Assembly (NCBI RefSeq): GCF_003386235.1
Contig: NZ_QRDZ01000016.1
Location: 62,001 to 126,000, forward strand
From: Cohnella phaseoli
GTDB taxonomy: Bacteria; Bacillota; Bacilli; Paenibacillales; Paenibacillaceae
Direction of reading: 5' to 3'
Length of the DNA: 64,000 bases
Each line of letters starts with the position of its first letter. Positions within the stretch are counted from its first letter, which is position 1. Below are positions 8,219 to 16,517 of the stretch, piece by piece. Below the pieces are notes generated by a model. It made no database searches. It was not told the DNA's origin and saw only the letters and a program-made list of their open reading frames with translations. Position numbers and translations under genes: made by a program.

Positions 8219-9061
8219 TCAAACGCCGCAGTAAAGCAGAATCGCCTGTTGAACGCAAACCAGGTTCTTCTTGAAGTCGTAGCCGACAAAATAATCCGAG
8301 GCCAACGCCTCTGCGCTTACTTCCTCGCCTCTGTAAAAAGGCGGACAAGGGTTCAGCAAGGCGCCCGGTCGCGCCTTCGTCATTCGCTCCAAGGTCACTC
8401 GATAGTCGCGAAGATGCTCTTCCGTTTGGAAACCCTCAGGCCATGAATCCGTCAGCACAACGTCGCTGTTCGGCAGCGCCTCCTCCAATTCCGTGTAGAA
8501 AGAGTAATTAGGCGATTGCTCCCCCAACTGATGACCTTGCGCGCTGACGTGGTTAAATTTTAAATTCATAACCTTGGCGATCGCCGCCCACGATTTACCG
8601 ATGTTTCCGGCCGGGCCAACGAACGTATACGTCAGCTCCCGATAATTCTCCTTGCGCTCGCGGATCGAGTACAGATCCGCCAAAATCTCGCAGGGGTGAT
8701 TTTCGGATGTCATCGCGTTAATGACCGGAATCGCCGAGTGCTTGGCAAGCTCTGTGATTTTGGCGAAGCTCGCATGTCTGATCACGATGCCGTCCGCCCA
8801 GTTCTCCATATATTTTGCGATGTCCGACAGGCGCTCTTTTCGATCGAGAGTTTCGGGCGGAAAGAGAATACACTCTCCTCCCAAGCTTCTGATCCCTTTC
8901 TCGAACGTGATCCGGGTTCTTAAGCTCGTCTCGGGAAAGAAAAGAACAATCGTTTTGCCCGCAAGTCGCTTGTCCTCTTGATTTCGCTGTAGTGCTTCGG
9001 CAAGCCTGAAAATACCCGCTATATCAGTAGACGACAGCTGATCCAAGTCTAATAAGTGCAT
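8219..9061 (-). CDS. Ornithine/aspartate carbamoyltransferase family protein, divergent
   Basis: A 280-residue transcarbamylase with both domains. The carbamoyl-phosphate site reads SLRTR (46-50) where ornithine enzymes have STRTR; the HPxQ motif is HPCE (122-125); the substrate loop is DSWPEG (205-210); and the usual HCLP motif near the C-terminus is NPCPP (237-241). These changes affect residues that bind carbamoyl phosphate and the second substrate, so a non-ornithine substrate or altered chemistry is likely. SLRTR-type motifs are also known in acetyl- or succinyl-ornithine transcarbamylases. Start ATG 9061 is preferred because a G-rich box (9071-9077) precedes it; the 9118 start lacks one. 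No arginine genes nearby. Confidence 0.8.
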   Translation of the reverse strand: MHLLDLDQLSSTDIAGIFRLAEALQRNQEDKRLAGKTIVLFFPETSLRTRITFEKGIRSLGGECILFPPETLDRKERLSDIAKYMENWADGIVIRHASFAKITELAKHSAIPVINAMTSENHPCEILADLYSIRERKENYRELTYTFVGPAGNIGKSWAAIAKVMNLKFNHVSAQGHQLGEQSPNYSFYTELEEALPNSDVVLTDSWPEGFQTEEHLRDYRVTLERMTKARPGALLNPCPPFYRGEEVSAEALASDYFVGYDFKKNLVCVQQAILLYCGV

Positions 9062-9149
9062 CCCTGTTGTCCCCCCCTTAAAATCGTAAAGCGACGAACC
9101 AGCCCTAACATCTGTCATCGCAGTTCCGACGAGTGGTCGAAGTTTTGCG

Positions 9150-9188
9150 CAAAAGGCGACCGTCCCTACTCTTCGGGAACGATCGCCT
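9150..9188 (-). terminator. Probable terminator of the serine hydrolase gene
   Basis: Reading on the minus strand, AGGCGATCGTTCCC pairs with GGGACGGTCGCCT around a short loop, then TTTT. It lies about 160 bp after the stop of the gene at 9352 and before the transcarbamylase start, so it probably ends the hydrolase transcript. Attenuation of the downstream gene is an alternative. Confidence 0.5.
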
Positions 9189-9351
9189 GCCTTGCGCTTG
9201 GCCTTAACGATACTGCGCTATTCTACTGGAATGAAGCCGAGAAATAGGCCGCGTAGGTCCAGCTATTAGCTTGGAAGGTTACTTTCAGGAAATTTTCCTC
9301 ATACTAATAATTGTAAATTAAAACGTTTTATTTGTAAATTATGTATTTTAT

Positions 9352-10470
9352 TTATTCGGGTTGAATCGCCGGAATGACGTAATCGAGAATGAGTTTATCG
9401 GAGATAGAATCGTCTTTGGACTCATGATCGGAGGTAACAACGATTACAGTATCCCACTGCGGAATGATCTGAATGTGCTGTCCGCCGTAGCCGCTCGCCT
9501 CATAGACCGATACCGGATTGCCCGACTTGTCCTTGAACTCGGACAACCAGAACAGGTAACCGTAGCCGTACGTCTCCTCGGCAGTGACGTACCGAGTGAA
9601 CGATTCCGCGACCCAGTTCTCGGACACGATCTGATCCCCTTGCCATTTCCCTTTCTGCAAGTACAAATAACCGAGCTTCGCCATGTCGCGGGGCCGTAGA
9701 GATAGCAACGTTCCTCCGTTGTAATAGCCCTGCAAGTCCGTGCTCCACTCGAATTCGGTAATATTCAGCGGTTCGAACAAGTATTTCTTGGCGAACTGCT
9801 TGGTCGTCATATGGGACGCCTTGGTCAAAGCGATAGACAGCAGATGAACCATTCCGGTGTTGTAGATAAACGTTTCTCCAGGCTCGTTCACCATCGGTTT
9901 AGCCAACGTGTCGGCTCCCAGATCCAAGCTAGAGAACATGTTCTCGTCATTCGACTCCAGGCCGGCCGTTAATGTCAGCGCGTGCTTGACGGTAATCTGT
10001 TTTTTGCGTTCATCGTCCACGTTGGCGAACAAATCGGGCAGCAGCTCCGACAGCTTCTGGTTCACGCCTTTCATATAGCCTTTGTCGATGGCAATGCCGA
10101 CAAGCGCCGAAGTGACGCTCTTGACGACCGAGAACACGCCGGTCGGGTCGTCCTTGCCCTTATGTTGATAATAGCGCTCGTACACGAGACGACCGTCCTT
10201 GACGATTAGCACGCTGAGCGTCTTCTTATGCTTCGTTGCGACGGCTTCGTCGATCTTCTGCAGCTTGGCCTCGTCGATTCCCGCTTCGGCCGGCTTCGCT
10301 TCCGGCCATTCGAAAGGCCCGTCGGCTGCAATGGGATCAGACGAGACTGATGTCGGAGTCGGAGTTGACGAAGCCGCGGGGATAGCGTTCTCCGTCTTGC
10401 CGCAACCGGCGACAAAAATAAACAGGCTAAGCAGGCCGATTATAAATTTTCTCCGCACATCCCGACTCAT
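9352..10470 (-). CDS. Serine hydrolase lipoprotein, class C beta-lactamase/penicillin-binding fold
   Basis: A 372-residue protein with signal peptide and lipobox FVAGC (Cys23), then a Ser/Thr/Pro-rich linker. The catalytic domain has SxxK as SVVK (Ser114, Lys117), YNT at about residue 203 in the Tyr-x-Asn position, and a GGQH segment near residue 330 in the place of the KTG/HxG motif. This is the pattern of the beta-lactamase (PF00144) superfamily, which includes esterases and D-amino-acid peptidases. Anchored on the outer face of the membrane, it probably hydrolyses peptides or esters in the envelope. It is not evidence for antibiotic resistance. Monocistronic, with a probable terminator at 9150-9188. 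Confidence 0.9.
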   Translation of the reverse strand: MSRDVRRKFIIGLLSLFIFVAGCGKTENAIPAASSTPTPTSVSSDPIAADGPFEWPEAKPAEAGIDEAKLQKIDEAVATKHKKTLSVLIVKDGRLVYERYYQHKGKDDPTGVFSVVKSVTSALVGIAIDKGYMKGVNQKLSELLPDLFANVDDERKKQITVKHALTLTAGLESNDENMFSSLDLGADTLAKPMVNEPGETFIYNTGMVHLLSIALTKASHMTTKQFAKKYLFEPLNITEFEWSTDLQGYYNGGTLLSLRPRDMAKLGYLYLQKGKWQGDQIVSENWVAESFTRYVTAEETYGYGYLFWLSEFKDKSGNPVSVYEASGYGGQHIQIIPQWDTVIVVTSDHESKDDSISDKLILDYVIPAIQPE

Positions 10471-10579
10471 CCGTTCATCCTCCTAATGGCAGCGGACCGC
10501 ATTAACCATAAACTACCACAAGGAATTTTCGTTAGGAAGTAGACTGGATATATTTTCCCCCTAACCATCCGAATATATC

Positions 10580-11665
10580 CTACTCGTGCAGCTCTCCCTC
10601 AAGAGCCTTGATGAGATAAAGCTCGGGCTGGGCGATAAACTCGGCAAAGCTGCATAGATCCGCATAAGTCTGATGCTCCACATCATAGCAGCCGATCTGC
10701 CCCTTCTTCTTCGGATTCCACACCAGCTGCAGATGGGAGCAGTTGTCGATGTCCGCGGACAGACGCAGCAGCTTTTGACGACCCGCCTTCATCTCGATCG
10801 TATCGATCAAAGTAAAAAAGTCGATAAATCCGATGGCATACTCGTTGGTCGGCAGTTCTATGCGCAGCTTGTCCCCTGTCAGGAAAGCGATAAGTCCGTC
10901 AGGCAGCTTATACTTCCTGAGCTCGTACTTCTTGTTCTCCAAATCGTGAAATTCGGCGGGCTCCAGCGCTTTCAAATAATCGGCCAGCTCCTTGTTTTTG
11001 TTGCCGACCGCAATCGTGTAGGGGCGCTCGCCGTCTTTTTCCGCCAGGGTCGCGTCCGCTCCGCGCTCGATTAAGTATTTGACTATAGCGACGTGTCCCA
11101 TGCGCGTAGCCACAGTCAGCGGCGTGGCCCGGTAAGGATACACCATGTCCGGCTCATTATAGTTAATGTCCGCCCCGTGATCCAGTAGATAGGATATCGT
11201 ATTCCTATCATAATTGGACACGGCTTGCCGCAAAACGGGACCGCCATGCTGTCTTATTTCAAGCCCAAGCTCCTGAATGAGCGGGATATTCTTTTTATTG
11301 CCATAATAAGCTTGCGAATAAGCGCCCGATCCGACGCGATTCAGCTTATCCATCTTGGCGCCTTGCGCCGCGACATAGCGAACGATGTTTTCCTTGCAGT
11401 AGCGAACGGCCCGCAAAAAGGCCGGATTATGAGGGACGTTCAGATTCGCGCCGTGCTCGACCAGCAGCTTTACCGCGTCCAGTCTTTCGGAGATCAGCGC
11501 CAGATCCAGCGGGCTTAGCGATACGTGCCGGCTAAGCAGGATATCCGCCTCCAAATCCCAACTAGCCGCAATCGCTTCCTGTAGCGCCGGGATATTGCCT
11601 GTATGAATGTGCATCGCCATTTCGGGCAGTTCCTCGAATTTTCCGATGTCCTTCAAAACGATCAT
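10580..11665 (-). CDS. Ankyrin-repeat protein, third gene of the barnase/barstar operon
   Basis: A 361-residue cytoplasmic protein. Ankyrin repeats fill about residues 15-230: clear LLVEHGANLN, LLDHGADIN and YLIERGADATL ends with TPLxxA-type starts. The C-terminal 120 residues form a separate unrecognised domain with LRIELPTNEYAIGF and LIDTIEMKAG. It begins 36 bp after the barstar stop on the same strand. Ankyrin proteins are often immunity or accessory proteins beside polymorphic toxins, so a protective role is plausible but not shown; it could equally be an unrelated cytoplasmic binding protein. Confidence 0.75.
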   Translation of the reverse strand: MIVLKDIGKFEELPEMAMHIHTGNIPALQEAIAASWDLEADILLSRHVSLSPLDLALISERLDAVKLLVEHGANLNVPHNPAFLRAVRYCKENIVRYVAAQGAKMDKLNRVGSGAYSQAYYGNKKNIPLIQELGLEIRQHGGPVLRQAVSNYDRNTISYLLDHGADINYNEPDMVYPYRATPLTVATRMGHVAIVKYLIERGADATLAEKDGERPYTIAVGNKNKELADYLKALEPAEFHDLENKKYELRKYKLPDGLIAFLTGDKLRIELPTNEYAIGFIDFFTLIDTIEMKAGRQKLLRLSADIDNCSHLQLVWNPKKKGQIGCYDVEHQTYADLCSFAEFIAQPELYLIKALEGELHE

Positions 11666-11701
11666 GATCTTTTCCCCTCTCTCCCTATAGTTCGACTGCT
11701 C

Positions 11702-11968
11702 TTATCGCACAAGCTCAAAGCCGATCTCCTCGTCTTCGTCCGCAGCATCCTGAAAAAGCTCTATGATCGCGGAGTAGCGTTCCTCGCGCTCGGAATCGAC
11801 GAACCATCTGATCTGCAGCGGCTTCGGCAAATAACCGGTGACGCAATCCCATAGCGCATCCAAGTTGCGGCCATACCATTCAGGCAAGCCGAGCTCTTCC
11901 TGCAGCCATTCATGAACGTCCTCGCAACGATCCGCTTCCGATTGTCTCAGCTCCACCGATACTATCAT
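11702..11968 (-). CDS. Barstar family ribonuclease inhibitor
   Basis: An 88-residue protein matching barstar along its length. The helix that plugs the barnase active site is present as LPEWYGRNLDALWDCVTGY, with Asp37 and Asp41 at the positions of barstar Asp35 and Asp39. Barstar binds barnase in the cytoplasm and blocks it before export. Its ATG overlaps the barnase stop (ATGA), so the two are translated together with inhibitor following toxin. This coupling and the conserved aspartates make a functional inhibitor very likely. The gene ends 36 bp before the ankyrin gene. Confidence 0.94.
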   Translation of the reverse strand: MIVSVELRQSEADRCEDVHEWLQEELGLPEWYGRNLDALWDCVTGYLPKPLQIRWFVDSEREERYSAIIELFQDAADEDEEIGFELVR

Positions 11969-12495
11969 TCCGACACGCTCCCCTCCTTCGTGATATCCGT
12001 AAACGACTTATAATGATCCGTAGTCATATAAATCAAACCGTCACTGGAATACAAAATGCGGTCCGCCCCGCGCGTTCCTTGCTCGTAGTTGATATCCGCC
12101 TCGTACCAAACGCGGCCCTTGGCCTTCGGCAGAAGCCCCTCCCGATTGCCGAACCGGTCTCCCCCGATGCTTTTGCCTGGGGCGACCTTATGTAAATTCC
12201 CTTTGGAGGGAACCCAGCCGAGCGCCTCCGCCTCCTTCTTGGTTAAGAAATTATCCGGAAGTCCGTGATGAAGACGGATATAATCGGATACTTCCTTGAA
12301 TCCGGTCAGCGGGGCCGGGGCTGAAGAAGGCACCCTCCCAATCTCGGAGGCGATTGGTGAAGGAGACGACTCGGCCGAGGAAGAGGGAGCCTCGATAAGG
12401 CTTGCGCATCCCGTCAGCAGCATGGCCAGAATGACAACCATCGCTGCTATCCATAAACGTGTACGGTTGCCGATGTGTCGTAATAGTGTAAGCAT
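11965..12495 (-). CDS. Barnase-type guanyl ribonuclease with lipoprotein signal
   Basis: A 176-residue protein. Residues 66-167 are barnase: KLPDN-like helix, GWxxSKGNL, APGKSIGGDRF, and the catalytic set Glu132 (EADINY), Arg142 and Arg146 (TRGADRIL) and His161 (TTDHYK), plus Lys86 for substrate binding. Barnase cleaves RNA after purines, mainly G. Unusually, the leader ends in the lipobox LLTGC (Cys30) followed by a 35-residue Ser/Pro-rich linker, so the enzyme is predicted to be tethered to the outer membrane face of the cell rather than freely secreted. GAGG sits eight bases before the ATG. The stop overlaps the barstar start. Confidence 0.93.
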   Translation of the reverse strand: MLTLLRHIGNRTRLWIAAMVVILAMLLTGCASLIEAPSSSAESSPSPIASEIGRVPSSAPAPLTGFKEVSDYIRLHHGLPDNFLTKKEAEALGWVPSKGNLHKVAPGKSIGGDRFGNREGLLPKAKGRVWYEADINYEQGTRGADRILYSSDGLIYMTTDHYKSFTDITKEGSVSE

Positions 12496-12773
12496 TAGAT
12501 ATCCTCATTTCCGTTGACGAACGCATCTGCTCAGTTGAGAGATTCCTCATACGCATTCACAGAATGTTCTATTATCGTAATTAGTGTACCAAAAACTGCA
12601 TCGTCCCGCGATCAATCGCCTTAAGCCGACTTAGTCGAGGCCATCGGTTCAATTTTACGAATCTTGTCATATTACGTAAGCGTTTTTTTTGATATTGTGG
12701 AGTTAGCGTACTCAGACAGGAAGGGCGCGGCGCAGCCGGGTAGAATTAATTATGAGAGATGAGGGGGATTGCG

Positions 12774-13214
12774 ATGTACTTCTACTTGATTATTGCCGCA
12801 GCGCTCATTATCGACATTGTGACCAAGCTCGCAATCCGCATGCAGCTGGAGCTTGGAGAAACGGCGGAAATTCCGGGGATCGGCATGCGGCTGATCCATC
12901 TCGTCAACACAGGCTCGACCGGCAATCTGTTCCACGGCTGGGGAAGAGCTCTTGCCGTTCTCGTTCTTTTACTCGCGGTGGCAGCAATCTACTTGCGGCG
13001 GAGAGGGAAGCTCGGCGGAACATTCGTACAAGTATGCATAGCACTCATCATCGGCGGGGCGCTTGGCAACGCCATCGATCGACTTCTGTACAATCAAGTG
13101 ACGGACTTCCTCTTCTTCTCCGAGATGGCAACGATGAATTTTGCCGATATTTGGGTGTTCGCGGGGGTTCTGCTGCTGATCGTTCAACAGATCGTTCGCA
13201 CATTTCGCAGCTAG
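12774..13214 (+). CDS. LspA-like signal peptidase II homologue, divergent
   Basis: A 146-residue protein with four hydrophobic segments. The two catalytic aspartates of lipoprotein signal peptidase are present: GGALGNAIDRL (Asp about 103) and MNFADIWVFAG (Asp about 125), along with the N-terminal DxxTK motif. The NxGAAFG motif of true LspA, however, is TGSTGNLF. This looks like a second, divergent LspA paralogue that may process a special lipoprotein set or act on other substrates. Start ATG 12774 lies five to six bases after GAGGGGG; the ATG at 12759 overlaps that box. It is divergent from the lipoprotein barnase gene, 278 bp away. Confidence 0.85.
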   Translation: MYFYLIIAAALIIDIVTKLAIRMQLELGETAEIPGIGMRLIHLVNTGSTGNLFHGWGRALAVLVLLLAVAAIYLRRRGKLGGTFVQVCIALIIGGALGNAIDRLLYNQVTDFLFFSEMATMNFADIWVFAGVLLLIVQQIVRTFRS

Positions 13215-13255
13215 AGCCGAAGCTTGCTCCGGCGAACCGCAAGACTCAGTTAGTC

Positions 13256-13284
13256 TTGACAGGCACGCAATGATCTTCTATGAT
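13256..13284 (+). promoter_or_regulatory. Promoter of the GntR gene
   Basis: TTGACA (13256-13261), a 17-bp spacer and TATGAT (13279-13284): an almost perfect SigA promoter. Transcription should begin near 13291, about 40 bases before the GTG start at 13333. Confidence 0.8.
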
Positions 13285-13332
13285 TCACGTGATTAAGATG
13301 GGAGAATAGCTATTCGGATAGGAGTGCTAACC

Positions 13333-14010
13333 GTGGCGAAAATTCATAAACAACTGATGCATGAATTGGTGTCCCAGGAAATTCAAAAATATATCGAAGA
13401 GAAGCAACTGCAAGAAGGGGACAAGCTGCCCTCGGTAGAGGAAATGACAAGGATGTTCGGCGTCGGCCGCTCCTCGTTGCGCGAAGCGCTGAGGCACCTG
13501 GAAACGATTGAAATCGTGAAAGTCGTGAACGGCAAAGGCATTTTTGTAAGCGACGTCGGCACCTACCGCTTCGCGGGCAAAATCAAAGTGGAGAACGAGA
13601 AGCGTTTCCTGCTGTCGATTCTGGACGTGCGGCGAGCGCTTGAAGGCAAGGCGGTGGATCTGGCGGCCAAGCGAATTACCCCTCTTCAAACGGCGGAGCT
13701 TGAGGAAATTTTGCGCGAATACGATAAGCTGAAGGAAGCCGATCTCGACACGTCGAAAATCGACTTGGCGTTCCATCGCAGCGTCATGCGGGCCGCATCC
13801 AATCCGATTCTATTCAGCGTACTGGAGTCGATCTCCGGCATGTACGAGAAATTTTTTAATGAACCGCTTGGCGATAAGCGGCTGTTCGACGAAACCTATC
13901 CCTACCATCGCTCGATGTTTGAAGGTATTGCCGCGCGCGATCCCGAGCAGGCGGTGGCGGAATTCAACAAGATGATGAACCGGATTGAAGAAATTATTAG
14001 AACTTATTGA
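13333..14010 (+). CDS. GntR family regulator, FadR/FCD subgroup
   Basis: A 225-residue regulator. Residues about 10-75 are the GntR winged helix (LPSVEEMTRMFGVGRSSLREALRHLE), and residues about 95-225 are the all-helical FCD ligand domain, with the Asp/His metal or acid ligands expected (DLAFHRSVMRAASN, YPYHRSMF). FCD regulators bind small carboxylic acids or amino acids. Start GTG 13333 is preferred over 13324, because the GGAG box (13321-13324) would overlap the earlier codon. It precedes an ABC importer and a PLP enzyme, and a perfect palindrome in the next promoter (14097-14119) is its likely target, making it a local substrate-responsive regulator. Confidence 0.92.
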   Translation: MAKIHKQLMHELVSQEIQKYIEEKQLQEGDKLPSVEEMTRMFGVGRSSLREALRHLETIEIVKVVNGKGIFVSDVGTYRFAGKIKVENEKRFLLSILDVRRALEGKAVDLAAKRITPLQTAELEEILREYDKLKEADLDTSKIDLAFHRSVMRAASNPILFSVLESISGMYEKFFNEPLGDKRLFDETYPYHRSMFEGIAARDPEQAVAEFNKMMNRIEEIIRTY

Positions 14011-14059
14011 CTCGTTTGCCTGCTGCCATTATTAATTTGACAAGTTTAAGAATTTTTTG

Positions 14060-14119
14060 TTGACAGAGTTAAGCGCTTTCTTTTACACTTATACCTATCA
14101 GACAGGATGACTGTCCGAT
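14060..14119 (+). promoter_or_regulatory. Promoter with candidate cre site and GntR operator for the ABC operon
   Basis: TTGACA (14060-14065) and TACACT (14084-14089) form a -35/-10 pair with an 18-bp spacer. Inside the spacer TTAAGCGCTTTCT (14069-14081) is close to the CcpA cre consensus. From 14097 to 14119 lies the palindrome ATCAGACAG-GATGA-CTGTCCGAT, with one imperfect pair, overlapping the transcription start. FCD-type GntR proteins bind such operators, so repression by the upstream regulator is the simple reading. Confidence 0.7.
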
Positions 14120-14163
14120 TGCTATGGATTGAGGTCGGTAAGTAAAAGAGGAGGCCAAAAGAG

Positions 14164-15507
14164 ATGGCGGTAAAGAGAAAAACAAAAGTATTGTCTGGTA
14201 CAGTTGCGGGGGTCATGCTCTTAAGCGTCTTAGCGGGCTGTGGCGGCGATAAAGCCAATAATGCCAGCAATAGCGGCGCAAGTGAAGGCGGCAAGGAAAA
14301 GCAAGTCAAGCTGCGGATGATCGAAAGCCTGACCAGTCCGGATCGGACGACTTACCTGAAGGGAATGATCACCCGGTTCGAATCGGAAAACCCGAACATC
14401 AAAGTTGAACTGGTCTCGCCTCCGTTCGATCAGGCCGACAACAAGATTAAGACCATGATGGCGGCCAAGCAAGAGCTCGACGTGCTTGAGGTACGGGATC
14501 TGACGGTATCCGAGTTCACCAACAACGGTTATATCGAGCCGCTGAACGATTATGTGACCAATTGGAGCGATTTCAGCACGGTCACCGATGTCGCCAAGTC
14601 GGTCGGCTCATTGGGAGACAAGCTGTACTTTATCCCTAACGGGATGTACCAACGTCAGCTGTTCTACCGCGCCGATTGGTTCAAGGAAGCCGGTCTTTCC
14701 GCGCCGACGAATTACGAAGAGCTTGTTGAAAGCGCGATCAAGCTGACCGATCCGAGCAAAAACCGTTACGGCTTCTCGTTCCGGGGAGGCTCGGGCGCCA
14801 ACGGCGTTCCGGATACAATCATTCAAAACCACAACTTCGATAATATCGACCATGCCGATTCATACTTCCTGAAGGACGGCAAGACGATGTTCTCCACGCC
14901 GGAAGCTAAGCAGGCAGTGGAGCTCTACATCAAGCTGTTCAAGGAAGGCTCGCCGAAGGATTCGATCAACTGGGGCTTCTCCGAGCAGGTTCAAGCCTTC
15001 ACATCCGGTGTAACCGCGATGATTCTGCAGGACCCTGACGTGATCCCGTCTCTGAAGGAGAAAATGGACATCAGCACGGTCGGCACCGCGCCAATGCCTA
15101 AAGGTCCAGGCGGTAAGTCGTTCGTATCCGCCGGCGGAGCAGGCTGGGGCATTACCAGCTACTCTACGAACAAAGAAGCGGCCTTCAAGCTGATCCAGTT
15201 CCTGTCCAGTCCGAAGGAAAATACCGATTTCGCGAAAGCGACCGGACTTGTTCCTGTTCACACCAGCGCAAGCGAAGATCCGTTCTTCCAGGATGCCATG
15301 TACAAGTCGCTGTTGGAAATGGCAAGCAAGCCGGAGGAATACGTCAACCTGAAAGCCAACACGAAATATCCGGGTACGGGCAAATGGGGACAAGTCGCCA
15401 TGGAAACCGGTCAATCGATGCTGCTTGGCAGCTCGTCCATTGAAGACACCTTGAAGAAGTGGGACGAATTCTGGGCCAACGAAAGAACGAATTTTAAGGA
15501 CAAATAG
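14164..15507 (+). CDS. ABC transporter extracellular sugar-type binding lipoprotein
   Basis: A 447-residue family 1 solute-binding protein. The signal peptide ends in the lipobox LAGC (Cys about 24), followed by a Gly/Ser/Asn-rich linker. The mature domain has the typical KLRMIES... RFESENPNIKVEL opening, a WGITSYSTNKEAAFKLIQFLSS segment that marks CUT1 sugar-binding proteins, and a closing KWDEFWANERTNF. It would capture a saccharide, or possibly another polar solute, outside the membrane and pass it to the two permeases that follow. The ribosome site AGAGGAGG is strong. No ATPase gene is in the operon, so a shared MsmX/UgpC-type ATPase is expected. Confidence 0.92.
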   Translation: MAVKRKTKVLSGTVAGVMLLSVLAGCGGDKANNASNSGASEGGKEKQVKLRMIESLTSPDRTTYLKGMITRFESENPNIKVELVSPPFDQADNKIKTMMAAKQELDVLEVRDLTVSEFTNNGYIEPLNDYVTNWSDFSTVTDVAKSVGSLGDKLYFIPNGMYQRQLFYRADWFKEAGLSAPTNYEELVESAIKLTDPSKNRYGFSFRGGSGANGVPDTIIQNHNFDNIDHADSYFLKDGKTMFSTPEAKQAVELYIKLFKEGSPKDSINWGFSEQVQAFTSGVTAMILQDPDVIPSLKEKMDISTVGTAPMPKGPGGKSFVSAGGAGWGITSYSTNKEAAFKLIQFLSSPKENTDFAKATGLVPVHTSASEDPFFQDAMYKSLLEMASKPEEYVNLKANTKYPGTGKWGQVAMETGQSMLLGSSSIEDTLKKWDEFWANERTNFKDK

Positions 15508-15586
15508 TTCCCCGTAGACGGGCGGTGGGCGGCGACAAGCCGCCCATCGTTTACCTTTTGCGATTGACGATCAAGGGTGGTGAACA

Positions 15587-16516
15587 ATGATGAATGGTCG
15601 GCCTTCTTTCCTGTCGAAGCGCTTATCGGCTTCGCGCAACTCCCCTGGCAAATTCATCGCGCTAAGCCTGCTGCCGGCTCTCCTGCTGGTGCTGACTTTT
15701 ACGTATTATCCGTTCGGACGCGGTATCGTGATGGCTTTCCAAAACTATACGTTGTTCGACCTGACGAATGTGCATTTTATAGGCTTTGACAACTTCAAAG
15801 GGATCTTCAGCGATCCCAAGTTCCTCGGGGCGCTTACGAATAGCGCTTACTGGGTGTTCGTATCGCTTTTCCTGCAATTTGCGATTGGACTGGCGGTCGC
15901 GCTTATGCTGAACAAGAAATTTCGCGGCCGCGGCCTATTCCAAGGATTTGTTTTCTATCCGTGGGCGCTGTCCGGGTTTCTGATCGGCCTGATCTGGAAA
16001 TGGCTGTTTAACTCGCAGATCGGCGTCATTAACGATCTATTGCTGCGAGTCGGCCTCATCGACGAACGAATCGGCTTTCTGTCCGATCCGAACTGGGCCA
16101 TGATTTCCGTCATCATAGCCAACGTGTGGTACGGCATTGCCTTCTTCGCCATTATGCTGCTGGCGGCGCTTCAATCGGTTCCTTCCGAGCTTTACGAAGC
16201 GGGCAGTATGGACGGAGCAGGAGGAATACGCAAGCTGTTCAACATTACGCTTCCTTATATTATGCCGACGGTTCTCACGACAACGCTGCTAAGGGCGATC
16301 TGGATTTTCAACGACCCGGCCATTATTTACGGTTTGACGAACGGCGGACCGGCAGGCAAGACGCACATCCTGTCCTCGCTCATGCTCGACCGCATTATGT
16401 ACGGCGGCGATTACGGCGCGGCTTCCGCGATCGGCATTGTTATGATCGGCATGCTGCTGCTGTATACAATCTTCTATTTAACGGTTACGAAGGCCGGGAA
16501 ACTGGGGGATTTCTAG
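15587..16516 (+). CDS. ABC transporter permease, CUT1 MalF/UgpA-like
   Basis: A 309-residue membrane protein with six hydrophobic segments. After the first (about 30-55) comes the MalF-type periplasmic-side loop FQNYTLFDLTNVHFIGFDNFK. The EAA loop that contacts the ATPase is ELYEAGSMDGAGGIRKLFNITLP, near residue 205, and is intact. It pairs with the next permease to form the channel. A GGTGGTGAA box precedes the ATG; the second ATG (15590) is an equal alternative. The stop is one base before the next gene's start, indicating tight coupling. Confidence 0.92.
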   Translation: MMNGRPSFLSKRLSASRNSPGKFIALSLLPALLLVLTFTYYPFGRGIVMAFQNYTLFDLTNVHFIGFDNFKGIFSDPKFLGALTNSAYWVFVSLFLQFAIGLAVALMLNKKFRGRGLFQGFVFYPWALSGFLIGLIWKWLFNSQIGVINDLLLRVGLIDERIGFLSDPNWAMISVIIANVWYGIAFFAIMLLAALQSVPSELYEAGSMDGAGGIRKLFNITLPYIMPTVLTTTLLRAIWIFNDPAIIYGLTNGGPAGKTHILSSLMLDRIMYGGDYGAASAIGIVMIGMLLLYTIFYLTVTKAGKLGDF

Positions 16517-16517
16517 C

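Noticed and set aside
9150-9188. T-box or riboswitch before the transcarbamylase
   Set aside because: The T-box consensus GGGTGGNACCGCG is not present; the hairpin is better read as the terminator of the preceding hydrolase gene.
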